Shown here: positions 1 through 6,934 of the stretch, in pieces
Numbering within the stretch: position 1 is the first letter of the stretch
How the letters are laid out: every line of letters begins with the position of its first letter
Assembly (NCBI GenBank): GCA_947500965.1
Contig: CANMWW010000031.1
Location: forward strand, 1-10,594
Length of the DNA: 10,594 bases
Reading direction: 5' to 3'
Origin: Alphaproteobacteria bacterium
GTDB taxonomy: Bacteria > Pseudomonadota > Alphaproteobacteria > CACIAM-22H2
Made by a program: the position numbers and the translations under genes
The notes under the pieces: generated by a model
The model's database searches: none
The model's input: the letters and a program-made list of their open reading frames with translations, nothing else
Told to the model about the DNA's origin: nothing

Positions 1-327
1 GAGATGGCAGGATCGGCGAAGGCGCTCGAGCTCGCGTGGGAGGCGACGCGCCGCGGCGGCACGACGGTGACCGCGGGCCTGCCCAATCCCGCGCAGCGCC
101 TTCAGCTGCCGCCCGTGGCGCTTGTCGCCGAAGAGCGCACGCTCAAGGGCAGCTATGTCGGCTCCTGCGTGCCGTCGCGCGACATACCGCGCTATGTCGA
201 GCTGCACCGGCAGGGCCGCCTGCCGGTCGAGAGGCTGCTGAGCGAGACGATCGCGCTCGACGACATCAACGAGGCCTTCGACCGCCTGGCCGAGGGGCGG
301 AGCATCCGGCAGGTCGTGCTGTTCTGA
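1..327 (+). CDS. Zinc-type medium-chain alcohol dehydrogenase, C-terminal part (5' truncated by window edge)
   Basis: The reading frame is open from base 1 and gives about 108 residues ending in a TGA stop at 325-327, so most of the gene lies to the left. The visible part resembles the C-terminal third of zinc-dependent medium-chain dehydrogenases. It has a Rossmann-strand segment RRGGTTVTAGLP, the segment EERTLKGSYVGS, and the closing pattern of an 'LPVERLLSETIALDDINEAF' helix followed by a short terminal strand (RQVVLF). These enzymes oxidise alcohols or reduce aldehydes with NAD(P) in the cytoplasm. The catalytic zinc ligands and the cofactor GxGxxG motif would be upstream and cannot be checked. 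The Met at position 4 is internal, not a start. The gene converges on the chorismate-lyase-like gene with only 13 bases between the stops. The family is fairly secure; the substrate is unknown. Confidence 0.85.
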   Translation, partial: EMAGSAKALELAWEATRRGGTTVTAGLPNPAQRLQLPPVALVAEERTLKGSYVGSCVPSRDIPRYVELHRQGRLPVERLLSETIALDDINEAFDRLAEGRSIRQVVLF

Positions 328-344
328 GCGGCGCGGCCGCTCAG
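324..344. terminator. Inverted repeat spanning both convergent stop codons (possible bidirectional terminator)
   Basis: Bases 324-332 (ctgagcggc) are exactly complementary to 336-344 (gccgctcag), with a 3-base gcg loop: a 9-bp perfect GC-rich stem. The TGA of the dehydrogenase (325-327) lies in one arm and the TGA of the minus-strand chorismate-lyase-like gene (341-343) lies in the other. Neither side carries a T run, so it is not a classical intrinsic terminator. Its place between tail-to-tail genes suggests a role in ending transcription or protecting 3' ends, but that is inference. Confidence 0.4.
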
Positions 345-901
345 GGGATGCCGCGGCCAGGCGCCGTGGCGAGGCTCTGCTCGAGTCGCGGCAGGAAGAC
401 CTCGCACACGACCATCGGCGCGCCCTGCATCTCGAAGCGGCAGCGCCGCGTGGGATAGGTCGGCGCGGCCTCGCCTTCCTGGCCCAGCGCGAAGAGCGGA
501 TGGCCAGGGCCGACCGTCGCGAATTCCAGCGCGCGGCGCGTCAGCGCGACCTCGCCGGAGAACAGGGTGAAGCCGAGCGAGCGGCCCCCGCGATCGAGGA
601 TCGGGAACCAGGCCGGGCAGGCGCGCCGGCAGAAGCTGCGCGCCATGACGACGCGCTCGCCATCGAGCGTCAGCGCGACATGGCGCACGGTCATCGCCTC
701 GCCCGCGGCGATCCCGAGCAGCTCGGCCTCGTCGGGCGCGGCGGCGTCCTCGCCAAGGCGCAGCGGCGCGACGCCGAAGGCGCGTCCGGTGGAGATCAGG
801 CGGTCCGTGAGGGAACCCGGCTCCATCAGGCAGGCGAATGTCCCGGGGCGTTCCGGCGGGGGAAGCAGGTTCCAGGGCATGGCCGTGCCGCACATGGCCA
901 T
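341..901 (-). CDS. Chorismate-lyase-like protein (UbiC/UTRA fold), stand-alone
   Basis: This 186-residue protein follows E. coli UbiC through its whole core. GSLTDRL (29-35) matches the UbiC DSMTKRF region, TVRHVALTLDGE (71-82) matches WLREILLCADGE, LGFTLFSGEVALTRR (109-123) matches LGRYLFTSSTLTRD, and the last strand CEVFLP (166-171) matches TELFLP. Arg73 and Glu167 fall where UbiC has its active-site Arg76 and Glu155. UbiC removes pyruvate from chorismate to make 4-hydroxybenzoate for ubiquinone; the same fold serves as the UTRA ligand-binding domain of HutC/GntR regulators. No helix-turn-helix domain precedes it: an in-frame TAG lies two codons before the ATG at 901, and only a weak GGA sits at Shine-Dalgarno distance. 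Met3 and Met8 are other possible starts. It is the last gene of the minus cluster, 53 bases after hyuB. Family membership is good; whether it is a lyase, another enzyme or a sensor is open. Confidence 0.7.
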   Translation of the reverse strand: MAMCGTAMPWNLLPPPERPGTFACLMEPGSLTDRLISTGRAFGVAPLRLGEDAAAPDEAELLGIAAGEAMTVRHVALTLDGERVVMARSFCRRACPAWFPILDRGGRSLGFTLFSGEVALTRRALEFATVGPGHPLFALGQEGEAAPTYPTRRCRFEMQGAPMVVCEVFLPRLEQSLATAPGRGIP

Positions 902-904
902 TTT

Positions 905-926
905 CTAGTCCATTTTGGACGTGTCC
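905..926. promoter_or_regulatory. Inverted-repeat cluster upstream of the chorismate-lyase-like gene
   Basis: The 53-base gap between hyuB and the chorismate-lyase-like gene is less GC-rich than its surroundings. It carries GTCCA-ttt-TGGAC (908-920), a 5-bp inverted repeat with a 3-base spacer, followed directly by the overlapping dyad GGAC-gt-GTCC (917-926). Alternating half-sites like these resemble an operator or a small hairpin just before the start codon. On the minus strand the same bases also contain a two-codon mini-ORF (ATG GAC TAG, 913-905) six bases upstream of the real ATG. No convincing -10/-35 pair is visible. Function is a guess. Confidence 0.25.
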
Positions 927-954
927 GCCAGAACCAAGCGCCAACGCGGACCCT

Positions 955-2760
955 TCAGGCGGATATCCGCGACGCCGCGGCGCTTTCCCGCGCCAGACGC
1001 GTGGCCGCCTCGTCGATGTCGAGGCCGGGTCCGACGAGCACGACACCATAGGCCGCGCGCGCATGCCCGGTCGTCATCTTGCCGTCGAGCACGTCCTCGC
1101 GCACGGCGACGGGATCGCGACGCATCGGGTCGCCATGGCCACCGCCGCCCGCGAGCCGCACCTGGAAGACGTCGCCGCGGTCGACCGTGGTCAGGAACTT
1201 GGCGACCTTGCGCTCGATCCTTCCATCGGCACGGCGGATGACGACGTCGGAACCCATGCCCGGCCCGCCGCCATCGAGGCCCCAGGGCGGGTGGTCGCGA
1301 CGGTCGGAGCGGATCTGCAGCGTCGCGCCGTCGACGCGGAAGCGCAGGTGGCGCTCGATGGCGAGGCCACCGCGGAAGCGCCCCGGCCCGCCGGAATCCG
1401 GCACCAGCGCGTAGCGCTCCACCGCGATCTGCACGTCGGCCTCGACCATCTCGGCCGGCGTGTTGGAATAGTTCACCAGCGTGCCGGTGCAGGCATCCAT
1501 GCCGTCGCGGTCAGGCCCGCCACCCCAGGAGGCAAGCAGGAACTCCAGGTAGACATGCGAGCGCCCGGTCTCGCGGTCGGTCACGCCGAAGGAGACGCCG
1601 ACATCGGGCAGGTTCGAGCCGCAGGCCGGGATGAGGCCGGGCACGGCCTGCGCCAGCGCGCCGAAGACGGTGTCGGCGATGCGGATGCCGGTGATGCCGC
1701 GCGCGGCCACCGCTGCGGGCGGGCGCGGGTTCACCACGCTGCCCTCCGGCGCGATGACGCGGATCGGCCGGAAGTAGCCGGCGTTGTTCGGGATCGACAG
1801 GTCGACCATCGAGCGCACGCAGGCGAGCGCGGTCGACAACGTGAAGGGATAGACGCAGTGGATCGCGCCGCGCACCTGCGGCGCCGAGCCGGTGAAGTCG
1901 ATCTCGAGCTCTCCGTCGCCGATCGTCACCCTGGCCTCGAAGCGGATCGGCGCAGGATCGATGCCGTCGCCGTCGAGATGGTCGACGAAGCTCCAGCTGC
2001 CGCGCGGCAGCTTCGCGAGTTCCGCGCGCGTGAAGCGCTCGGTGTAGTCGAGCAGGTCGCGGCACTGCGCCTCGAAGCCCTCGACGCCGTGGCGCGCCAC
2101 CAGCCGCTCGAGCTCGCGCTCGCCGACGACGCAGGCCGCGACGAGCGAGCGTATGTCGCCGAGCACCTTGTCGGGGACGCGCACGTTGCGCTCGATCAGG
2201 CGGAAGAGGTTCTCGTCGGGCTCGCCGCGGCGCCAGATGCGCGAGGGCGGGATGCGCAGCCCCTCCTGGTAGATCTCGGTCGAATCGCTCGCGTTGCCGC
2301 CGGGGATGCGCCCGCCGATGTCGGTCATGTGCGCGAGCGCGGCGGTGAAGGCGACGAGGCGCTCGCCGGCGAAGACCGGCTTCACCAGCACGATGTCGGG
2401 CAGGTGCGTGCTGCCGTCCCACGGGTCGTTGGTGATGAACAGGTCGCCCGGCGCGATCGTGCCGCCGAACTGCCGCAGCACCGAGCGCACCGCGAAGGGC
2501 ATGGCGCCGAGATGGAAGGGCAGGCAGGTGCCCTGCGCGATCATCTCTCCGTCGGCGAGGAAGAGCGCGGTCGAGAAGTCGAGCGCCTCCTTGACGACGA
2601 AGGAGCGCGCGGTGCGCGAGACGGTGAGCGCCATCTCGTCCGCCAGCGTGGCGAGGGCGTTCTTCACGAGCTCCAGCGCGAAGGGATCGCGCGCGCCCGC
2701 CAGCGCCGCGCGCCGCGTCGCCTCGACGCCCGGTGCCGGGTTCGTCGCCTCGCCGGTCAT
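955..2760 (-). CDS. hyuB: Hydantoinase B / oxoprolinase B family subunit
   Basis: The 601-residue protein is of usual length for the HyuB family (5-oxoprolinase C-terminal part, N-methylhydantoinase B, acetone or acetophenone carboxylase alpha-type subunits). Seen in the sequence are FALELVKNAL near the N-terminus, NDPWDGSTHLPD (111-122, the family's NDPxxGxTHLPD site), a GGGPDRDGMD stretch, a PNNAGYFRPI segment, and the closing glycine-rich GGGGHGDP (538-545). The start at 2760 overlaps the hyuA stop as ATGA, which points to translational coupling and a 1:1 complex with HyuA; it also rules out the long upstream extension of this frame inside hyuA. Family members work in the cytoplasm as ATP-dependent cyclic-amide hydrolases or as carboxylases. 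Sequence alone does not separate hydantoins, 5-oxoproline, lactams or ketones as substrate. Confidence 0.92.
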   Translation of the reverse strand: MTGEATNPAPGVEATRRAALAGARDPFALELVKNALATLADEMALTVSRTARSFVVKEALDFSTALFLADGEMIAQGTCLPFHLGAMPFAVRSVLRQFGGTIAPGDLFITNDPWDGSTHLPDIVLVKPVFAGERLVAFTAALAHMTDIGGRIPGGNASDSTEIYQEGLRIPPSRIWRRGEPDENLFRLIERNVRVPDKVLGDIRSLVAACVVGERELERLVARHGVEGFEAQCRDLLDYTERFTRAELAKLPRGSWSFVDHLDGDGIDPAPIRFEARVTIGDGELEIDFTGSAPQVRGAIHCVYPFTLSTALACVRSMVDLSIPNNAGYFRPIRVIAPEGSVVNPRPPAAVAARGITGIRIADTVFGALAQAVPGLIPACGSNLPDVGVSFGVTDRETGRSHVYLEFLLASWGGGPDRDGMDACTGTLVNYSNTPAEMVEADVQIAVERYALVPDSGGPGRFRGGLAIERHLRFRVDGATLQIRSDRRDHPPWGLDGGGPGMGSDVVIRRADGRIERKVAKFLTTVDRGDVFQVRLAGGGGHGDPMRRDPVAVREDVLDGKMTTGHARAAYGVVLVGPGLDIDEAATRLARESAAASRISA

Positions 2761-4835
2761 GCGACCTCCACGTCGATCGTGTCCCAGGCGATGCGCCGCG
2801 CGCGGCCGCCGGGCGGCACCACCGTGGTGCTGTCGAACTCCTCGACGAGCAGCGGCCCGGCGCGCCATTCCGCCCCGAGCTCCATGCGCGTGCAGACCGG
2901 CACCTCCATCGTCCCGTGCCCGGGCCCGAAATGCACGCGGCGCGCGCGGCGCGCGGGCCCCGCCTCGCCAGGCAGGGCGATGCGCGCGGGCACGCGCGGG
3001 CGATCGGGGATGCCGCGCGCGACCACGCGCAGGTTCATCGTCTCCACGCCCTCCTCCGCCGAGGCATAGCCGTACTGGCCCTCGTGCAGCGCCGCGAAGG
3101 CGGCGCGCAGCGCGCCGGCGAGGTCCCCGGTCGCGCCGGGCCATGCCACGGTGAGCTCGGAGTTCGCGCCCGCGTAGCGCAGGTCGATCGCGCGCTCGAG
3201 GCGCCGCGCCGCCGGGACGAAGCCGTCCGCCGCCAGCGCCTGCGCGCCCTCGCGCTCGAGCGCGGCGAAGGCCTCCTCCAGCGCGGCGGCGTCGAGCCCG
3301 GCGAGCGGGCGCTTGAAGGTCCGCACGTAGTGGTGCTCGACGTCGGGGAAGAGCATGCCCAGCGCCGAGAACACGCCCGGCACGGGCGGCACGAGGATGC
3401 GGCGGATCTCCAGCAGCCGCGCGATCGTCGCCGCGTGCACCGGGCCGTTGCCGCCGAAGGCCATCAGCGCGAAGTCGCGCGGGTCGCGGCCGCGCTCGGT
3501 GGAGACCGCGCGCACCGCGCGGGCCATCGCCGCGTCGGCGACGCGATGGATGCCCCAGGCCGCCTCCTCGAGCGTCAGGCCGAGCGGCCGCGCGACATGC
3601 GCCTCGATCGCGGCGGCGGCGAGGTCGCGGCGGATGGGGAAGCTGCCGCCTGCCAGCGCCTCCGGATTCACGAAGCCGAGCACGACATTGGCGTCGGTCA
3701 CCGTCGGCACGGTGCCGCCGCGCGCGTAGCAGGCGGGGCCGGGCGCCGCGCCGGCGCTCTCCGGGCCCACGCGCAGGCCGCCACCCGCGTCGATGCGCAC
3801 GAGGCTGCCGCCGCCCGCGCCCACCTCGGCGATGTCGATCGCCGGCGCGCGCACGTGGTAGCCGCCGCCGCTGAGCAGGCGGCCGGAGACGTTGATGCCG
3901 CCGCCGACCTCGAGCGAGCCGACGCGGTGGAAGCGTCCGCCCTCGACCAGCGCCGCCTTCGCCGTCGTGCCGCCCATGTCGAAGCCGAGCACCGAGAGGT
4001 CGCCCAGCCGCCGCGCCACCTCGGCCGCGCCGACCACGCCCGCGGCGGGACCGGACTCGATGATGTGGATCGGCTTCTCGGCCGCGGCCGCGGCGCTCAT
4101 GGCGCCGCCGCTCGACTGCATGATCGCGAGCGGCCGCGCGATGCGCCGCGCGCGCAGCTCGCCCTCGAGCCTGCCGAGATAGGTGCGCACCACCGGGAGC
4201 ACGTAGGCGTTCACGACCGTGGTGCTGGTGCGCTCGTATTCCTTGATCTCCGGCAGCAGCTCGCTCGAGAGCGTCACGGGGATCGCCGGGTCGAGGCCGC
4301 GCAGGATCTCGCGCAGGCGACGCTCGTGCGCGCCGTTGGCATAGGCGTTGATGAGGCAGATCGCGATCGCCTCGACGCCGGTCCCGAGCGCCTGCGCGAG
4401 CACGGCGCGCGCGCCCTCCTCGTCGAGCGGGCGCTCCTCGGCGCCCATGTGGTCGATGCGGCCCGCGACCTCGAAGCGCAGCCGGCGGGGCACGAGCGGC
4501 GGCGGCCGGCGCCAGCGTATGTCGTACAGCACCGGCATGCGCAGCCGGCGGATCTCGAGCACGTCGCGGAAGCCCTCGGTCGTGACCAGCGCGACCCTGG
4601 CGCCCTTGCCCTCGAGGATCGCGTTGGTGGCGACCGTCGTGCCGTGCATCAGCTGCGAGATCGCGCCGACCTCGAGGTCGCCGCGCGCGATCGCCGCGCC
4701 CAGCGCGCCCGCGATGCCGCGCGCGTAGTCGTCGGGCGTCGACAGCACCTTCTCCCGCCGCAGCGCGCCATCCGGCGCGAGGTAGACGAGGTCGGTGAAG
4801 GTCCCGCCGATGTCGATGCCGATGCGCGTGTCCAT
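2757..4835 (-). CDS. hyuA: Hydantoinase A / oxoprolinase A family subunit (ATP-binding)
   Basis: The 692-residue protein has the usual HyuA length. It opens with DIGGTFTD (8-15), the first phosphate-binding loop of the actin/Hsp70/sugar-kinase fold. MHGTTVATNAI (63-73), SGPAAG (261-266), FDMGGTTAK (285-293), PGPACY (365-370) and FGGNGPVHA (460-468) follow, all hallmark blocks of the family. HyuA binds and hydrolyses ATP, phosphorylating the substrate, while HyuB completes ring opening or carboxylation. The start is taken at 4835 because IGIDIGGTFTD must sit at the N-terminus; upstream codons in this frame belong to the amidohydrolase gene in another frame. Only 10 bases separate it from that gene's stop, and it overlaps hyuB by 4 bases, so the three are surely co-transcribed. 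No strong Shine-Dalgarno is visible, consistent with coupled translation. The exact substrate is unknown. Confidence 0.93.
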   Translation of the reverse strand: MDTRIGIDIGGTFTDLVYLAPDGALRREKVLSTPDDYARGIAGALGAAIARGDLEVGAISQLMHGTTVATNAILEGKGARVALVTTEGFRDVLEIRRLRMPVLYDIRWRRPPPLVPRRLRFEVAGRIDHMGAEERPLDEEGARAVLAQALGTGVEAIAICLINAYANGAHERRLREILRGLDPAIPVTLSSELLPEIKEYERTSTTVVNAYVLPVVRTYLGRLEGELRARRIARPLAIMQSSGGAMSAAAAAEKPIHIIESGPAAGVVGAAEVARRLGDLSVLGFDMGGTTAKAALVEGGRFHRVGSLEVGGGINVSGRLLSGGGYHVRAPAIDIAEVGAGGGSLVRIDAGGGLRVGPESAGAAPGPACYARGGTVPTVTDANVVLGFVNPEALAGGSFPIRRDLAAAAIEAHVARPLGLTLEEAAWGIHRVADAAMARAVRAVSTERGRDPRDFALMAFGGNGPVHAATIARLLEIRRILVPPVPGVFSALGMLFPDVEHHYVRTFKRPLAGLDAAALEEAFAALEREGAQALAADGFVPAARRLERAIDLRYAGANSELTVAWPGATGDLAGALRAAFAALHEGQYGYASAEEGVETMNLRVVARGIPDRPRVPARIALPGEAGPARRARRVHFGPGHGTMEVPVCTRMELGAEWRAGPLLVEEFDSTTVVPPGGRARRIAWDTIDVEVA

Positions 4836-4845
4836 GCCGACGCGC

Positions 4846-5937
4846 TCAGCCCTCGATGCCGAGCATCCGCGCGATGTTGTCGCCGAGCACGAGGTCCTTC
4901 TCCGCCGCGGAGAGGAAGCCGCAGTGGCGACGCACGTAGTCGACGCACTGGCGATAGGTGCAGAAGCGCTCGACATTGGGCATGTCGGAGCCCCAGACCA
5001 GCTTTGCCGCGCCCCAGCGGTCGCGCATGTCGCGGATCAGCCCCTGCGCCTCGGGATAGGGATAGTCCCAGGTGCCGCCCCAGGTGATCGGGAACATGAC
5101 CTCGACGAGGAGGTTGTCGCGCCGGTAGACGGCCTCGACCTCCGGCGGGAAGTCCCACCTGCCGTCGCGCATGAAGTGCCCGACCGGCGGCCCCATCACG
5201 AGGAGGAAAGGATGCGAGGGATGGCGGCGCAGCAGCGCGTCGAGCGCGAGCAGGTTGCCGACATAGCCGGCGCGATCGTAGCCGGGCGTCGAGGACAGCT
5301 CGATCAGCACCGGCAGCCGGTACCCGACGACCTTCTCCCAGAACGGGCGGAAGTCGTCGTGGTCGACGTTACGCGCATAGCCGTGGCGCGACATCTCCTG
5401 CGCGTAGTAGAGGCCGCGCAGGCCCAGGCGCGTCACCGCGCGATCCACTTCGGCCAGCGTCTCCGGCCGGTCGGCGGTCGCCTCGTCGATGTTGAGCAGC
5501 CCGGTGAACTTTCCAGGGAACTGGTTCTGCGCGAAGGCGTTGTAGTCGTTCATCGCGCCGTAGCCGCCGCCGGCCTGCAGCACGCAATGGTCGACGCCCG
5601 CATAGGCCATCTGCGCGACCATGAACTCGGGCGGGCAGGTCATCTCCTGCATGCCGACGGGCTGGTACTGCACGTAGTAGTCCTCGCCCTCCCAGGTGAA
5701 GGCGAGCTGGCCGAACCGGCCGACGCGGAAGCCGACGTCGGTCAGCCCCGCCCAGGTGTTGTCCCCGGGCCGGAAGAGCATCGTCGGCTTCACCTCCCTG
5801 CCGTCGCGCGCGCGGAAGGTCCGCGCGGCGGGCCGCGTCACGACCTTCTGGAGGTACTTGAGGTGCGTCGCGGCGGAGTCGTGGCCGCAGGCGCCCTGCC
5901 AGTGCTGGAACACGTGGGCGTGGCTGTCGATGATCAT
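4846..5937 (-). CDS. Amidohydrolase-2 family metal-dependent hydrolase or decarboxylase
   Basis: The 363-residue protein starts MIIDSHAHVF, giving the HxH metal motif (His6, His8) on the first barrel strand, and closes with VWGSDMPN (314-321), whose Asp318 is the usual last-strand metal ligand or base. LGDNIARMLGI near the C-terminus is the family's typical ending helix. This is the amidohydrolase-2 TIM-barrel group, which includes gamma-resorcylate-type decarboxylases and oxalomesaconate-hydratase-like hydrolases. The inner histidines are not at the usual places: the fifth-strand region reads PVLIELSS, and the next has LVMGPPVGH instead of an HxGG-like motif. A long insert (about residues 40-105) separates strand 1 from the core. 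The start at 5937 is chosen because the HxH motif must be N-terminal; only a weak GAG-type ribosome site precedes it. It lies 10 bases upstream of hyuA, so it probably acts in the same pathway. Confidence 0.85.
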   Translation of the reverse strand: MIIDSHAHVFQHWQGACGHDSAATHLKYLQKVVTRPAARTFRARDGREVKPTMLFRPGDNTWAGLTDVGFRVGRFGQLAFTWEGEDYYVQYQPVGMQEMTCPPEFMVAQMAYAGVDHCVLQAGGGYGAMNDYNAFAQNQFPGKFTGLLNIDEATADRPETLAEVDRAVTRLGLRGLYYAQEMSRHGYARNVDHDDFRPFWEKVVGYRLPVLIELSSTPGYDRAGYVGNLLALDALLRRHPSHPFLLVMGPPVGHFMRDGRWDFPPEVEAVYRRDNLLVEVMFPITWGGTWDYPYPEAQGLIRDMRDRWGAAKLVWGSDMPNVERFCTYRQCVDYVRRHCGFLSAAEKDLVLGDNIARMLGIEG

Positions 5938-5974
5938 CGCTTGCTCGCGTCGGCGGCGGAGGGGGAAGGCGGAT

Positions 5975-5998
5975 GGCGGGCGCCCGGGGGCGCCCGCC
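5975..5998 (-). terminator. GC hairpin between binding-protein and amidohydrolase genes (attenuator or 3'-end stabiliser)
   Basis: Bases 5975-5984 (ggcgggcgcc) pair perfectly with 5989-5998 (ggcgcccgcc) around a 4-base loop: a 10-bp all-GC stem, in the 70-base gap just after the binding-protein stop. No T run follows on the minus strand, so full termination is unlikely. Stable hairpins right after binding-protein genes are known from other ABC operons, where they protect the upstream mRNA and raise binding-protein yield over downstream genes. That role is inferred here. Confidence 0.5.
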
Positions 5999-6007
5999 TC
6001 GCGGCGC

Positions 6008-6871
6008 TCACATCGCGCCGAGCTTCTCCATGTGGTGGGCGAAGAGCCTGTCCATCTCGCCGTTGACGACGACGAAGGCGCCCCAGAAGTCGAGGAAGTT
6101 CTTCCACTCCGGGTCGCCATAGCGCACGGCCCAGGTGTTCGGGCGCTTGTCGATCGGCTTGTCGGGCTCGATCACCGTCGCCCAGCTCGCGTTGCGCCTG
6201 GCGAAGAGCAGCACGTCGCTGTCGCCGCTCATCCACGCGTCGGCGCGCTTCGCGCGCACCGGCTCGGCACCGAGCGCCACCTGGCCCGTGGTGGTGATGA
6301 CCTTGGCCTTGGGCCACAGCACGGGGATGCGCGCCTCCTCGCTCGCGCCCGCCGTCACCGAGATGGTGACGCCCGGGTCGTTGAGGTCGGCGGCGGTCTT
6401 CAGGCGCCCCGCGTTGTCCTTGTGGATCAGCAGCAGGCTTCCCTTGGAGTAGAGCGGGCCGATGTAGTCGACTGTCAGAGCGCGCGCCATCGTGTAGGTG
6501 AGCGACGAGCCGTAGAGGTCGTAGTCGCCGCGCCTCAGCCCGACCGTGGCGTTGGCGAAGGTGACCTCCTTGTACTCGAGCTTGATCTCGATCTCCTTGG
6601 CGAGGCGGTCGCAGACGTCCTTGTAGATGCCGCCGAGGTCGCCGGTGCGCGCGTCCTTGTAGAACCACGGGCCCGTCTGCGAGTAGCCGACCCGCAGGAC
6701 GCCGTCCTTGCGGATCTTCGCCAGCACGGAATCCGGGCGGATGCCCGTCTCCAGCACCTGCGCGAGCGCCTCGCGCGGCGGCGCGCCGGCGGCGACGAGG
6801 CCCGAGGCCGCGCCGAGCATGGCCGCCCCCTTCAGGAAGTCGCGCTTCCCGGCGTCGATGAACCTGTTCAT
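6008..6871 (-). CDS. ABC transporter periplasmic substrate-binding protein (amino-acid type, SBP_bac_3)
   Basis: The 287-residue protein begins with a Tat-like export signal: KRDFLK at 9-14 (a KR variant of the twin-arginine motif), a hydrophobic run (about 16-30), and an ALA cleavage site near residue 37. The mature part opens with IRKDGVLRVGYS (53-64), the standard first strand of family-3 amino-acid binding proteins. GDYDLYGSSLTYTMAR (115-130) aligns with the family's GxxDxxxxxxTxTxxR block; Arg130 is the usual ligand-carboxylate contact. RADAWMSGDSDVLL (209-222) matches the second-lobe ligand strand. A clear Shine-Dalgarno (GGAGG followed by a G run) lies about 10 bases before the ATG. 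The matching ATPase and permeases are on the opposite strand from 8189. The ligand is probably an amino acid or another compound with a free carboxylate; its identity is unknown. Confidence 0.9.
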   Translation of the reverse strand: MNRFIDAGKRDFLKGAAMLGAASGLVAAGAPPREALAQVLETGIRPDSVLAKIRKDGVLRVGYSQTGPWFYKDARTGDLGGIYKDVCDRLAKEIEIKLEYKEVTFANATVGLRRGDYDLYGSSLTYTMARALTVDYIGPLYSKGSLLLIHKDNAGRLKTAADLNDPGVTISVTAGASEEARIPVLWPKAKVITTTGQVALGAEPVRAKRADAWMSGDSDVLLFARRNASWATVIEPDKPIDKRPNTWAVRYGDPEWKNFLDFWGAFVVVNGEMDRLFAHHMEKLGAM

Positions 6872-6893
6872 GTCGTTCCCCCCTCCGTTGAAA

Positions 6894-6912
6894 GCCCGCG
6901 CCCCCCGCGGGC
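6894..6912 (-). terminator. Hairpin plus short T run between aldolase and binding-protein genes
   Basis: Bases 6894-6900 (gcccgcg) pair with 6906-6912 (cgcgggc) around five C's: a 7-bp GC stem. On the minus strand it is followed by TTTC and then, after 7 bases, by the binding-protein Shine-Dalgarno. It could end part of the transcription from the aldolase gene or act as a 5' structure protecting the binding-protein mRNA. The rest of the 63-base gap holds a 12-base palindrome (cgcggatccgcg, 6912-6923) and a second 10-base palindrome (6924-6933). The T run is too short for confident terminator status. Confidence 0.35.
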
Positions 6913-6934
6913 GCGGATCCGCGGCGGCGCCGCG

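Noticed and set aside
2761..3144. N-terminal extension of the hyuB frame
   Set aside because: It lies inside hyuA and encodes an Arg/Ala/Gly-rich sequence; the ATG at 2760 in the ATGA overlap is the natural start.
4836..4976. Upstream extension of the hyuA frame
   Set aside because: It overlaps the 3' end of the amidohydrolase gene and encodes Ser/Arg/Ala-rich sequence; the hyuA motif DIGGTFTD belongs at the extreme N-terminus.
838..5087. Long plus-strand open frames (838-3069 and 2733-5087) opposite hyuA and hyuB
   Set aside because: Their products are rich in Arg, Ala, Gly, Asp and His without domains. They are antisense shadows created by high-GC codon bias, and the minus-strand genes have all family motifs.
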